DNA from: Berberis thunbergii
Lineage: Eukaryota > Streptophyta > Magnoliopsida > Ranunculales > Berberidaceae
Length of the DNA stretch: 64,000 nucleotides
Assembly: GCA_003290165.1 (NCBI GenBank)
Contig: QNQO01007593.1
Coordinates: 16,316 to 80,315, forward strand
Reading direction: 5' to 3'
Positions 33,265-45,674 of the stretch are shown here, one piece after another. A program made the position numbers and the translations under genes. The first letter of the stretch is position 1; each line of letters opens with the position of its first letter. The notes under the pieces were generated by a model. The model was given only the letters and a program-made list of their open reading frames with translations. It did no database searches and was not told the DNA's origin.

Positions 33265-33811
33265 CTAATTTCCTTCTAGAGCTTGGCTTTGGATGAAACC
33301 TTGCTTCTTGATCCTAAAGCATTACTTTGGTAGGTATCTCCTTTTGGCACTCTGCCTTATCATACACTTTGTAATCAAAAGTTTTTTTTTCAGATTGTGA
33401 AACAGGGTACTTCACTTTAGAAGGAATACAACTATGTATTCCTCTAGTTCTTTACTTTGTTTCGGAAAAATTGAGTTTTCATATATGCATTTATTCGTGT
33501 TTTAAACATGGTTAATAGAGAATGATAATGCTTAGCTATTCTGGGTGAAGGATCAGTATTGTCTACCTTTCTCAATGAGGTGATGATGAACTCTTTCATG
33601 CACAAAGAAATCTGTGTTTGGTTTGTAGTTAATCCTTCAAAGGAACTCGTCTAAAACTGTTACGACTTTTCAGGATCAAGAGATGTTTCCAATGTACATA
33701 ACGACTCTTGTAGGAGCCTTTCCTACTCCGTTTGAGGCTCTTCTTCTCCATGCTTTTGTCGGATCATCCAAGCAACAACTTAGTGACAATGATCCTCGGT
33801 GGAAATTATGA
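33265..33811 (+). pseudogene. possible terminal exons of an unidentified gene
   Basis: After a CAG acceptor at about 33674, a 45-codon frame reads DQEMFPMYITTLVGAFPTPF and ALLLHAFVGSSKQQLSDNDP and ends at TGA 33809-33811. About 370 bases upstream, LALDETLLLDPKALLW is followed by a GTAGGT donor-like site. The two could be the last exons of a gene. I do not recognise the protein, and no further exons were found to the left, where duplicated ENT sequence lies. Confidence 0.3.
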
Positions 33812-34140
33812 TTTACAAAATTTGGAAGAAAATACATATAAAAATCATCATATTCTCGCCTGTTCGATTGTACTGGAATCCGTGATTAATATGCAGGCCA
33901 GTGTGCCTTAAACCAATGAGTTTATTGTGACTAATGTGCTTATTTTCTTTTATTTTCTTCTTTAATATTGTCTCTGAATTGTGTGTCTACACCTGCAATG
34001 ATCATAATATTCTTCTTAACAACTGTTTGTTTATCTACCGTTTTCAATTTCTAGCTCTGTATCTGGAACATGTTATTTATTAAACACAGTAAACCCAGTC
34101 ACCATTTGGCATATTTTAAGTGAAATTTGTATGTATTAAT

Positions 34141-34748
34141 TGTTGGAGTTTGTATAACAAATAACTAACATTAAAGACAAAAGATGTGTCATTTGATTTA
34201 AGAAATGTGTCTTTTGTCTTTTGTTTTTTGTCTTTTGTCTTTTAAGAAATGTGTCTTTTGCACTTGAAGACAAAAGATGTGTCTTTTAAGAAAGGATGTG
34301 TCCGATCAACACACCCTTTTGTTTTGTATATATTAAAGAGAAAATCAAGTTCTTCAAGCACATTAATTTCTAGAGTTATTCATTCTTCTTCACTTCTGAG
34401 AGAGATTGCTTTCGGTAAATTCGCCAGAGCCAACACCTTTGTGCTACGGTGTTAGTATTAGATAGTTGAATCATGGTAGTCAGACATCTAAAGAACTACA
34501 ACACCAAGTAGGGGCGAATTCTGTCTATAGAACATGGCGTATCCGCTAGCATCTATCTACAAATCAAGACGTACCAACTCCACTAATTCAAGATAGTGAT
34601 TTCGCAAGTCTCTATTTGCAATACAAGTTAGTAGATTTATTTCTTTTATTTGATTTTGTTATAATCAATTTATAATACAAATAGTATTTGTATTGTTACA
34701 TTACTTATTTCAAACAAATTTATACATTGTTCTGATTGTTCTCCAACA
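34141..34748 (+). repeat. left LTR of the copia element (608 bp)
   Basis: Contains repeated GTCTTTTGT words near 34200-34260 that are contracted in the right LTR, and a TATATATTAA promoter-like box at 34327-34336. Confidence 0.93.
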
Positions 34749-34764
34749 ATCTATAGACAGATTT

Positions 34765-35520
34765 ATGGAACAATCAGTTAATGGCGTCAAACCCCATGTT
34801 GAGAAACCAAACAAGTTTAAAGGTATGGATTTCAAACACTGGCAACAAAGGATCTTGTTCTATCTAACAACCTTGAACCTTGCTCATATTGTCAAGGAAA
34901 ATGTTGTTGTCACTGAAGGAGATGATATTTCCACAGATCAGTTTAATGCAATTGATGCATGGAAACATAGTGAGTTTTTATGCAGGAACTATATCTTAAA
35001 CAGTCTCGATGATACGTTGTTTGATGTGTATAGATCATACAAAAACAGCAAAAGAACTTTGAGATTATCTGGAGAATAAATATAAAATTGAAGATGTTGG
35101 TTCAAAGAAGTTTATAATTGGAAAATTTTTAAAGCACCAAATGATAGACTCGAAAACTATTGTGAACCAAGTGGAATAACTTCATATTATGATTCTAGAA
35201 CTTGCTTCAGGGGGAATGGAATTGCCACACCAATTTGCAGTCAGGGCTGTCATTGAGAAATTGCCTCCATCTTGGAATGATTTCAAGATTCATCTCAAAC
35301 ATAAGAAGACTGATATGACAATTGAGGATTTGGTTCTCAAATTAAGGGTTCAAGAAGACCACCGCAAGAGTGAGGAAATGAACACTTCTGAGTTCGACGC
35401 CAAAGCCAATGTTGTTGAGAATGGAAACAAGTCCAAGCCTAAGTACAAAATTTAGAAAAAGAAAAACAAGTATGATGAACAACACCCACACTCACATGCA
35501 TTTGCTCTAAGGGAAGAATT
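34765..35520 (+). pseudogene. copia gag (decayed)
   Basis: The likely start is the ATG at 34765 (MEQSVNGVKPHVEKPNKFKG), 17 bases past the LTR. FKHWQQRILFYLTTL and, after a shift near 35045, PPSWNDFKIHLKHKK match the UBN2-type gag of plant copia elements. A CCHC knuckle remnant (CWVCGKHGHK) is seen in a shifted frame near 35540-35580. Shifts and a stop at 35453 prevent a full product. Confidence 0.85.
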
Positions 35521-35639
35521 TCAAACAAATTAAAGGTGCATGTTGGGTATGTGGAAAGCATGGACACAAGACTGTCGTCACAAGAAGGAGAATCCTACTA
35601 CAAACAATAAAACCCAAGCCAATATTGCTGAAGACTTTG

Positions 35640-37116
35640 TTGGTGTTGTTTCTGAAGTCAATATGATGATAGAAATAAGGATTGGTGGATTGACACTGAT
35701 GCAACAAGGCACATATGTGGAAACCGAAATATGTTTGTCACCTACACTCCTATCAATGGTGAAGAAAAGTTGTTAATGCATCTACTGCAAGTGTTGCTGG
35801 CAAAGGGAAAGTGGTCCTGAAATTTACGTCTGGCAAGGACCTTACCCTGATGGATGTATTACATGTTCCTCAAATTACTAAAAATCTTGTATCTGGTCTT
35901 GTTCTAAGCCAAAAAGGCTTTAAACTTGTATTTGAATCTGACAAGTTCGTTCTCACTAAAGAGGGGACATTTGTTGGGAAATGCTACTTGATTGAAGGGT
36001 TTTTTAAACTCAATGTATTATTTTTGGATGATAGTAATAATTCTACTTATTTGTTTGAGTCTTCTACATTATGATATGATAGATTAGGAAATGTTAATTT
36101 TAGATCTTTACGTAGAATGGTTAATCTTGGCTTACTTCCTAAATGTACAATTGACAATTTACATAAATGTGAAACTTGTGTAGAATCGAAATTTGCCAGT
36201 AAATCTTATAAGTTTGAAATGGAAAAATCAAATGAATTGTTGGGATTAATACATACAGATTTGGGTAATTTCAAATCAAACCCAACTCGTGGAGGAAAGA
36301 ATTATTACATTACTTTCATAGATGATTACAGTAAGGATTGTTATGTTTATCTACTACATACCAAAGATGAGGCTTTGAATATGTTCAAGACATATAAGGT
36401 TGAAGTCGAAAATCAATTAAACAAGAAAATCAAAATTCTAAGATCAGATAGAAGAGGGAGAATATGACTCCAATGCCTTTATAGAATTTTGTGATTCACA
36501 TGGAATTATTCATCAAACAACTGCACCAAACACTCCCCAACAAAATGGGGTTGTAGAGCGTAAAAACAGAACTTTGAAAAACATGATTATTTTCATGTTA
36601 AATAGTTCTGGATTGTCATTAAAAATGTGGGGTGAAGCCTTGCTTACTGCAAACACCATTTTGAATAGAATCCCACCAAAGAAAATTGATCAAACTTCAT
36701 ATGAAAAATGGAACAAAAGACAACCAATCTATAAAATACTGAAAGTGTGGGGTTGTCTAGCAAAGGTTCAAGTACCACTTCCAAAAATGGCTAAACTTGG
36801 ACCTAAAACGGTTGACTGTGTGTTTATTGGATATGCCAATAATAGTGCAGCATACCAGTTTCTAGTCATTAAATCGAGAATTTCAAATATTCATACGAAT
36901 ACTATCATTGAGTCCAATGATGTTGCATTTTTTGAGAATATATTTCCTTACAATGATAGGCTTACTGGGGGAAAAAAAAAAACCACACACACACGTGATT
37001 TTAATCATGCCAATGACGCTTCATCATCCGAAGACTTGGAACCGAATGAGTTTACACCGGTTGTCCAAGAACAACAAGTAGAGCCAAGAAGAGGGGGAAA
37101 AAGGCAAGATTGCTAA
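35640..37116 (+). pseudogene. copia protease and integrase (decayed)
   Basis: The protease active site near 35680-35725 reads WIDTDATRHICGN, where copia normally has D-[ST]-G-A, so the glycine is replaced. The integrase zinc-binding region has KCETCVESK (36165). The catalytic core shows HTDLGNFKSN (36255) and LRSDR (36440), followed by a one-base shift, then TPQQNGVVERKNRT with the glutamate (36530-36560). Sequence to 37116 is the integrase C-terminus and linker. Confidence 0.88.
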
Positions 37117-37124
37117 AGATTTTG

Positions 37125-38690
37125 GACCCGACTTTTTAATGTTTCTCACTGAAGGTGAACCACAAACCTACAAATCAGCTATCACCTTTCCTGAATCTAT
37201 TTATTGGAAAGAAACAATAAATAGTGAAATTGATTTTATCTTACACAACCATACATGGGAATTAGTAGATTTACCTCCAGGTTGTAAGCTAATAAATTAC
37301 AAATGGATTTTTAAAATAAAGTTAAAGCCTGATGGTACAACAGAAAAATATAAGGCTCGTCTAGTAGCCAAAGGATATCGTAAAAAACAAAAGGCTAGAT
37401 TTCTTTGACACTTACTCGCCCGTGACTAGAATTACATCCATTAGGATGCTAATTGCAATTGCTTCTGCTTACAATTTAGAGATACAGCAAATGGATGTAA
37501 AAACAACATTTTTAAATGGTGAATTAGATGAAGAAATCTATATGGCACAACCCGAAGGTTTTGTGGCAAAAGGTCAAGAGAAAAAGATTTGTAAGCTTGT
37601 AAAGTCTCTTTATGGACTTAAACAAGCACCTAAACAATGGTATGAAAAGTTTGATCATACAATGATATCACATGGATTTCAGATCAATGAATGTGATAAA
37701 TGTGTTTACATCAAACAATTTGACAATGGTTCTATTGTCATTGTATTTTTGTATGTTGATGACATGCTCATCATGGGACCAAACTCAACTAAGAAATTAT
37801 TGAACTCGAGTTTTGATATGAAAGATATGGGTAAAGGTGATGTAATTTTGGGAATAAGAATTCTAAGAAATAATGATGGCTACATACTTACCCAATCACA
37901 TTATGTGGAAACAATTTTGCAAAAATTTGGTTATTTTGATAGCAATCCGGCTAAAACACCTTATGATCCAAGTTGTCATCTCATTACAATCTATTTAGTT
38001 GGCTACATACTCACGTATCATTGGGACACTACAATATATTACAAATTGTACTAGACTGGATATTGCTTACTCACTAAATAGATTGGCTAGATATACTATC
38101 AAATTATCTAAGGACCATTGGGTAGCTTTGGTCAGAGTATTGTGATACTTGAAGTTCACAATCAACTATGGATTACATTATACAAAATATCCTCCAGTTT
38201 TGGAAGAATATACGGATGCTAATTGGATATCCGGTAAAACTGCAAAATCTGCAAGTAGATATGTATTTACACTTGGTGGGACAACAGTGTCGTGGAAATC
38301 ACAAAAACAAACATGTATAGCACGTTCCACACTGCAATATGAATTTATAGTCTTAGATCAGACTGCTGAAGAAGCAGATTGGCTAAGAAATTTTTTAGAA
38401 GATATTTTGCTGTGGCCACAACCTGTGACTGCTATATGTATTCACTGTGACTGCATGACAGCCATTGCGCGAGCGAAAAATAACATTTACACTGGCAAGT
38501 CTAAGCACATAAGACGATGACATAACACAATAAAACAATTGCTCAAAATTGGGATCATTTCAATTGACTATGTGAAGGTAAAGGAGAATATTGCGAATCA
38601 ACTTACAAAGGGTATACCAAAAGAGCAAGTGTTAAAATTATCGAGGGGAATGGGCTTAAAGCCAATCCAATGAGGATTATACCTGGCGGA
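37125..38690 (+). pseudogene. copia reverse transcriptase and RNase H (decayed)
   Basis: W-KETINSEIDFILHNHTWELV and NYKWIFKIKLKPDG open the domain. A one-base shift near 37395 disrupts KGYR...DTYSPVTR. QQMDVKTTFLNGELDEEIYM carries the first aspartate and FLYVDDMLI (37745-37771) the catalytic YVDD. RNase H follows with [12 protein letters not shown] (38203), STLQYEFI and [13 protein letters not shown]. The end matches the usual ...QLTKGIPKEQV tail near 38600. A stop at 38518 and others show decay. Confidence 0.92.
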
Positions 38691-39244
38691 AACCTAACTT
38701 AGCGCGCCAAATGAAATTTCAAGGCCTAGGTTCAAAAAGGCAAACTACTTAGGTGAAACTAAAAGAATAGAGTGTACACACTTACTCATTCCTGTGATAA
38801 GAAATGTATACGACCTGTGATGGTCAGGGTGAATATTTATTTATTCTTAATGACACTAATCTCTTGAGAGATAAGATGAATACAACGGGGTATTAATAAT
38901 CTAAGTGTCACATATATGGGAGTAAATGTGGGGTCGCATTTATGAGAATGATATGGCTGAGTTCTCTAAAGCTCTCTTGAATTCGGGATTTGTTCAAGAC
39001 CAAAATAAACACAGCCGTATGAATTGAAAAATGTGAAGATATAATATGTGTGATGCTCATTGTCTTGGTTTACTAAACATGGTGACAGTTCAATGTCTCC
39101 TATACACACTGTGTCACCAGTAAATCCGATAAGTATTCACTAAGGAAACTTCAAATCAAAAAGACACATCTCCCGATGCATATTATGCCTAAAGCTTCTC
39201 TCCAAAAGACAACTTTATATATTTACTATACAAATGTGGGGTAT

Positions 39245-39838
39245 TGTTGGAGTTTGTATAGCAAATAACCAACATTAAAGACAAAAGATGTGTCTTTTGA
39301 TTTAAGAAATGTGTCTTTTATCTTTTGTCTTTTAAGAAAGGTGTCTTTTGCACTTGAAGACAAAAGATGTGTCTTTAAAGAAAGGATGTGTCCGATCAAC
39401 ACGCCATTTTGTTCTCTATATATTAAAGAGAAAATCAAATTCTTCAAGCACATTAATTTCTAGAGTTATTCATTCTTCTTCATTTTGGAGAGAGATTGCA
39501 TTGTGTAAATTCGTCAGAGCCAACACCTTTGTGCTACGATGTTAGGATAAGATAGTTGAATCCTGGTAGTCAGACGTCTAAAGAACTACAACACCAAGTA
39601 GGGGCGAATTCTGTCTATAAAACATAGCGTATCCGCTAGTCTCTATCTACAAATCAATACGTACCAACTCCGCTAATTCAAGATAGTGATTTCGTAAGTC
39701 TCTATCTGCAATACAAGTTAGTAAATTTATTTCTTTTATTTGATTTTGTTGTAATCAATTTATAATACAAATAGTATTTGTATTGTTACATTACTTATTT
39801 CAAACAAATTTATACATAGTTCTGATTGTTCTCCAACA
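39245..39838 (+). repeat. right LTR of the copia element (594 bp)
   Basis: Collinear with the left LTR. It is followed at once by the TTAAT target duplication and lies about 150 bases from the stop of the ENT gene. Confidence 0.93.
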
Positions 39839-39981
39839 TTAATCGTTGCAACGAAACAGAACCAACAATCTGTATTTAATTTTATATCCAATAACATTCG
39901 GGTTCTTAGAAACTCTAGTCTGTCTGGAATAATGAAATCGATTAATTATAAACCTTCCAAATAGTTGATTAATACAAAAGT

Positions 39982-42707
39982 TCACCAGCCTTTGCCGATG
40001 AGCCACAGCCAATCAAGTGTTACACCTGAGAACAAACCAACAAGAAGGCACAACACAAGCAAATTTCCCAAGGCATTTTGCTCTGGACCCTGTAAACCAG
40101 AGACACCAATTAATCCATCTAAACAAATTTCCAAACATCTATACTGAGAGCTAAAACAACCGAGTAGTATCAAAGCAACTAACCTTATAACCTCTAGGTG
40201 CTGCAGTGAAAATGCAAATGGTAAGATGGCCATTGCTCAATCCTAAGAAGGACGTCAACATGATCATCCAACCTTGATCCCCATATTTCGCTGTGAAGTA
40301 GAATGCTGGGATGAATAGAAAACGGCAAATGGTAGCTATCATGATGCCTCTCCTGGACTCTAACTTGAGTGCTTCTATGAGAGGAATGTATCTCCCAATT
40401 AGATCCAACACATTATATGTCGCAACCAGAACAAGTGCATACCTGAGGAACCATAAGAAAATCAGGCTATTAAATGTGTTGGCAAGCGAAAATTGTTGTT
40501 CTAATGTACTAGTGAACGAATTTTTCCTATAAGTGAATAGTTAGTAATAGAGCAAATGACAATATTCCCAACTCACCATGAACCTAAGCTGTGTGATCCA
40601 GTATCTTCGAACAAGAACCCTGGAAATATTGACAATGTGAGCACATATATCAGAAACACGTCGACGGCGTAATCTACATTTTCTAGAAGCAGTTCTTTGT
40701 TACTCAAGCGCTTCATTTGTTCTGGACCTTCATCAGCCTGCAGAAAAATCAAAATCACTCATAAGAAAATTTTCATCTAGGATTTCTCAAAAGTTTCGAA
40801 GACTAGGTAATGGATATCCTACTTTGCTTGGTTGTGCTTGGATTCCTCCAGCAGCAAGATCAGCTGACACCGTCATTGATCCTTCTGAGGCTGCCTTTGA
40901 GCGATAGTACTTAACAATTGGCAGTTTAGCAAAGACATAAGCATAAAGAAGTATACATAGCAGCTCAAAAAAGGTGGCAAGTGCGAGGAACATCACTGGA
41001 AGAAACAATTAGACAAGATAGTTGTTTTGTCAACTTCTGAAAATTAAAGGCAGAAAGACTAAAGACAATGCTCGTGATCCTCATTTCCAGAGAGAACATT
41101 ACATACTAGCCCCCTTGCGAAGACCGTTCTTAGAATTCTCGAAGGCTGCTTTGGTAATAAACCTCAAAGAAGATGTGAATGCTCCTGACGCAGCCATACC
41201 AGCTAGGAAAGACTGAAAGTATGCAAGAGCAATAGTTACAAATCACAAAGTTAATTGGATTTGATATTGAAGATAATCAATTGCTTCCTAGTGAAAATGA
41301 AAATTTCTTACTTGGATGAACTCGGGGCACATTAAGGAGAGATCCCCGACCATCCCACCTTGGACATGAGCATCTGCCACTCCAAAAGCTGCAGCAGCTA
41401 TGCAGACACCTATGAATGGTCCAATTCCTCCTTTCCTAGAGGTAGCCAAGTCCAACTAGCAGGATTCGATTTAAGTACAATAAAGTAAAAAGTAGGGTTG
41501 AAAACCAAACCGATAGTTCAGTTTTTCACCTAAACCGTGAACCGAACCAACTTTGGTCGGTTTCAAAATTTTCAAACTGAAACCGAACCGATTCTAATTT
41601 ATGCAAACCGTAGCCGAACTGACTAAAACCGAACCGACCAACCATTTAAAACATATTATATTATTTTTTATATAACATAAATATTATTTATTATATATAT
41701 TTAGTCAGTTCGGTTTTGTCGGTTAAAATCACATAAAACGAAAACCGAACCAACCACTTCGGTTTTGAATTTTTTAAAACCGAACCGAATTGAACTTAAA
41801 CCAAACCGATCGGTTCAATCGGTTTAGTCAATTTTTTGTTCAACCCTAGTAAAAAGAGTATGTCGGTAGTTCAGGTAGCGAGCATATAACTTTGGATAGA
41901 GAACACTTACAACTAGAACCATAAGGGAACTAATGAAGAACATGATAAAGCCAGTTAAGTTCCTTCTTCGAGTATCTAACTTTGCTTCATTATATGTTTG
42001 TATAGCAAGTGTTCCAAGTGCAAAAGGCTGATAGACGAGTGTAAGCACCCTTGTAGGATGATATTTCTGTATGAGACAAGGAAGTAACATGATTAGGTGT
42101 CCCGGCCCATGTAAATTTATTGGCTGTCATATATATGGATCAGAAAACACATTAACTGTATGAGAAACAGAGTTGGAGTCAGATTGTCGAAAGTTAATTT
42201 AATTAGAGATATAAGATATTCATGATTGCAGTACAAGGATGTAACCAATGTTGTATATATCCTTCACTGCAACATCATGTTTCCTTGTCTAGGCTCAAAA
42301 TCAGTCTCAACTCTCAAGTAATTGTATTCTTAGGTTCTCTACGACTGTTGTCTATTAAAATGATGGTGGACACCCCCAAGCCACCATGAAGAGGAAACAC
42401 GATATTCCAGAGCTTGGAAGCCATGAGTTACATAAGAAAGGTAAATGAGCATGTACCGGGAACAAGGTGACATAATAATCTTGTGCAGTCAGCATACTGT
42501 TCCATGCGAAAAGGCATCCAGTTCCTAGAAGCCAACATACCAACATTGCAGCTTTCTTTCCCTAGTAATTCAAGAACAAACCAAATTAAAACCCCAGAAT
42601 ATCATATCTAACATCAAAATATGTTTTGAAATCATCAAAGCAGTAGTAATGTTCAAATTGCACACCACAAGCTTGATTGCACCACCATTTTCATCAGGGA
42701 TATCCAT
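39982..42707 (-). CDS. ENT3-like: equilibrative nucleoside transporter, plant ENT3-like, 9 exons, 417 aa
   Basis: ENT proteins move nucleosides across membranes, in plants mostly the plasma membrane with proton coupling (family knowledge). Exons: 42707-42666, 42561-42457, 42066-41911, 41455-41312, 41212-41107, 40995-40823, 40737-40577, 40442-40184, 40089-39982. All introns are GT-AG, the phases agree, and the total is 1254 bases, very near the usual length of about 418 residues. Start MDIPDENGGA; the first membrane segment reads CWLLGTGCLFAWNSMLTAQD; then YHPTRVLTLVYQPFALGT, GGIGPFIGVCIAAAAFGVAD and QSFLAGMAASGAFTS. The C-terminal part has GLSNGHLTICIFTAAPRGYK, GPEQNALGNLLVL and ends DWLWLIGKGW. 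About 11 membrane segments are expected. The large hydrophilic loop lies in exon 6-7. No stop or shift is seen. Intron 3 holds a MITE. Decayed copies lie at 20-160 and 32040-33235. The exact substrate and paralogue number are not decidable here. Confidence 0.93.
41493..41848. mobile_element. hAT-type MITE in intron 3 of the ENT gene (356 bp)
   Basis: Ends TAGGGTTGAA and TTCAACCCTA are inverted repeats, flanked by a perfect 8-bp target duplication GTAAAAAG (41485-41492; 41849-41856). The interior is AT-rich with many AACCGAACC/CGGTT words and has no coding sequence. An 8-bp duplication with short TIRs is the hallmark of hAT elements. Confidence 0.9.
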
Positions 42708-43386
42708 GGATGCTTTCCTTCAATCAACCCTTACTTTAAAAGATGAATTCAACGTCATAATGTGTGGTACCAAAAATAGTATAAGATGAGTACTTGAGTT
42801 AGAAGATCCAAAAGATCAGTCTAGAACAGGATAAGTCTCATATAGAAGCCAAAAATGAGCATCAAGAAGTCAAATTTTGAGCTTGTAAAATGGAAGTACT
42901 GAGAAAGTCCAATTGCATAAGCTGAAGACTTTCTTGTTTGGTATCAATATACTGATAATAACTTGAAAATTTGCTGTTTGCGGTATCTTGGGATTCACAG
43001 GACAGGGCGAAAGGGGTATTTGTAAAACTTAAATCATTTCACGAGGCATATGGAAAGAGAAATACTACGAGAGTTGTGCTATGCTAGTCTTCTTGGAATC
43101 AGTACAACTGATGGGGTATCAGAATACACATGCCCCATTCGAAGTAAGCTGTAATACTCGCGGGATATGTAGTGTGTGCACAAGTGTGCCATTAGATTCT
43201 GCATTAATCATATCATACAAAAATATGTTATGTTGTAGTACCTCGCCTAACAAGCTACTCATAGTATTTCTTATGCACGCAGCTGTGAGAAGCCATATGA
43301 TGTAACTCATTTGTTCTTGAGAGAAACAAGAAAATCTTTTGTGTTGTATTCTATTACGAATTTTTGTTTTGAGTATCATCGCGTTT

Positions 43387-43772
43387 GATTCCCAACAACT
43401 CTCATTAATAAGATCAAACTCCAAAATTTATGTTAATAGAACTAGAAAATCCAGCATTTTATGAACAATTAAATAACTGCCTAACTGGCCTTCTCAGATA
43501 CAAGAGATCAAACTACATGTATTGCTAATAACTCGATCCAAATAACAGGAAAACACACACCCCTCAACAACCAGAGCTTGATTCCCAACAACTCTCATTA
43601 ATAAGATCGAACTCCAAAATTTATGTTAACAGAAATAGAAAATCCAGCATTTTATGAACAATTAATTAACTGCGTAACTGGCCTTCTCAGATACAAGAGA
43701 TCAAACTACATGTATTGCTACTAACTTGATTCAAATAACAGGGAAACACACACCCCTCAACAATCAGAGCAT
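43387..43772. repeat. 193-bp tandem duplication upstream of the ENT gene
   Basis: Two near-identical copies, 43387-43579 and 43580-43772, both beginning GATTCCCAACAACTCTCATT and ending in CCCTCAACAA[C/T]CAGAGC. A few substitutions separate them. The duplicated fragment at 32040-32950 lacks this region. Confidence 0.92.
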
Positions 43773-44310
43773 GATTCAAACAAAATCTTACAATATGAAA
43801 TATGAATTACATTAGCAGGAAATGAACTTACACATCGATTGAACCAATAAGAGACAGAGTAGTGTAAGCTTACCTTCAATTCTCATGTCATGGGCTATGC
43901 CTATCCACTGTGTGCACTTGTGTTTGACTCACCATGATAGCTGGAAATATTTGAAAACTCAAAAAGAGGAAGCATAAACAATATAATAGTTGTAACTTGC
44001 CATTCTCCTCGAGTAAAGACATAACATCTGTTATAACAACAGGAATGGACTACGTCCCCATGTTCCTGTCTTCACTCTTCTGTTTGACTCATACATGGGA
44101 CATCCCTCTGTATTATAAAACTTGTATAAACGCTGGAAGTTTATTTAAGAAAGGGTATAGGACTACCTGGGAAGACCATTTCCAGCAATTAGTGCACAAA
44201 TTCAAGCCAATTATTATTTTTATTTTCTACTTAAATCCGATTAATGTTTCAAACTCATGTTTTATTCCAATGCTCCTAGAAAAACTCGAACAGGAGTAGA
44301 AAGTCTGCAT

Positions 44311-45661
44311 GCTGATCAAGAACCAGCCAATACTCCTTAAAACCTGGAACTGTCAATGAGCAGAAAAAGCTAATTACTCAAGTACGATCATTACAGTTAT
44401 GTTTTCCTATTACTTGCACTATCTTACATCGTCTAAGTTGGAATCGGTGATATTGGATATGTAAATACTTCAACTAGTGAATCAACCTTACAAAAAAAAA
44501 AAAAAACAGTTCATTAACATGACATTCCTAACGCTAACCTCATGTATAAGCCTCACATAAGAGAATGAATTCAAGTCAAGATTATGCACACGTACTAAAT
44601 TTTACAAACTTTTGACTTGTTTTCATTGGAGGACTGAAAAGATCCTTCTTTTGGCACAAGGACAGGATAGGGGTACAGTTGGATTGCAAGTTGAGCACAG
44701 CAACTCTGACGAGACTAATGAGAGTCCAATGGACTCGGCCCAAATCTCATTCAAATTTGGGCTAAGTTTTGGAACTTTTTAAACCCGCCCCAGTTCTTAA
44801 TCGTCCAAGATTAACCTCGACTCGGTATCATCAGTGAATTATCATAACTCATAAGGTATGGAATAACTAAAGAGTGATTATTTTAAAGTTTAAACTCCCC
44901 CTCCCCCCATATATTATGGAGGAAAAATATTAATAAATTACTAAACCAAAATGGAATGATCAGACGCTCTCCACGTGTAAGGAAGGGTACACAAAAATTA
45001 CACTGGAGTCCGCACTCCAAACTCCAAAGAAAATCTCCACTTAAAATGAGCATTCATGATTTAAAAAGATTTAATTAATACTAATCATTTCCAATTGACT
45101 CATCAAAGGCAGCCGCAGCACACACAAGTGTGCTCAAAGCATAGAATATAAACTTTGCCATCCTGAGTTGGATGCGGCATGCCGCAACATGTAAACCCTT
45201 TTAGTAGTTGGTAAGCCCCTATATAAAACCCCTGTTGAGCCATCTAACCTAATTTCTTATCGTCGTGTCGCTAATGATTAAAGCGAGGTGCTCGTTAGGA
45301 AAAGTAAGGTGTCAGATAAAATAGAAGACCAGAGAATTTACACGTCGGATATGCAATTCCCAACACCTAAAACGCTTTATGGTTTTGTATTTGTAAGTGG
45401 GGAATTTGCTTTGCTTTGCTTTGCTATCCCATCGTAAATTCAATCATGGAGTGAGTGACCTTATCCAAATAAGAGATTCTACTTTCTGGGCTGAAGAAAG
45501 CATCCAATTGGGCCTTGCGAGGGCTCATAAATGGAGTATTTTTTCTTTTCTTTTCTTTTCACTAGATACAAATTAAGATATGCCAACCATCCAGGTGTTG
45601 TCACTCCTGGATCGATTCCTCTAAATCAACATTCTGTGGACCTGATTTTTTGTGCATATGA
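44311..45661. other. intergenic DNA with a promoter-like TATA box
   Basis: No gene is recognised. CCCCTATATAAAACCCC at 45216-45232 is a good TATA-box context. The sequence downstream opens no convincing frame and runs into the LINE at 45675. A short CTTTG repeat lies near 45410-45424. Confidence 0.35.
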
Positions 45662-45674
45662 TTTGATCGAGGTT

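Larger units (their letters stand above)
34141..39838 (+). mobile_element. Ty1/copia LTR retrotransposon, full length, decayed
   Basis: The LTRs (34141-34748 and 39245-39838) start TGTTGGAGTTTGTATA and end TGTTCTCCAACA. A perfect 5-bp target duplication, TTAAT, flanks it (34136-34140; 39839-39843). Gag, protease, integrase, reverse transcriptase and RNase H occur in copia order, with frame shifts. A polypurine tract with GTGGGG lies at 39236-39241. By eye the LTRs differ at about 35 of some 590 aligned bases, so it is not recent. No initiator-Met primer site (TGGTATCAGAGC type) follows the left LTR. Confidence 0.95.

Noticed and set aside
45216..45232. TATA box as the promoter of a gene on the plus strand
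   Set aside because: No supported coding sequence follows before the LINE insertion; kept only as a note in the intergenic entry.
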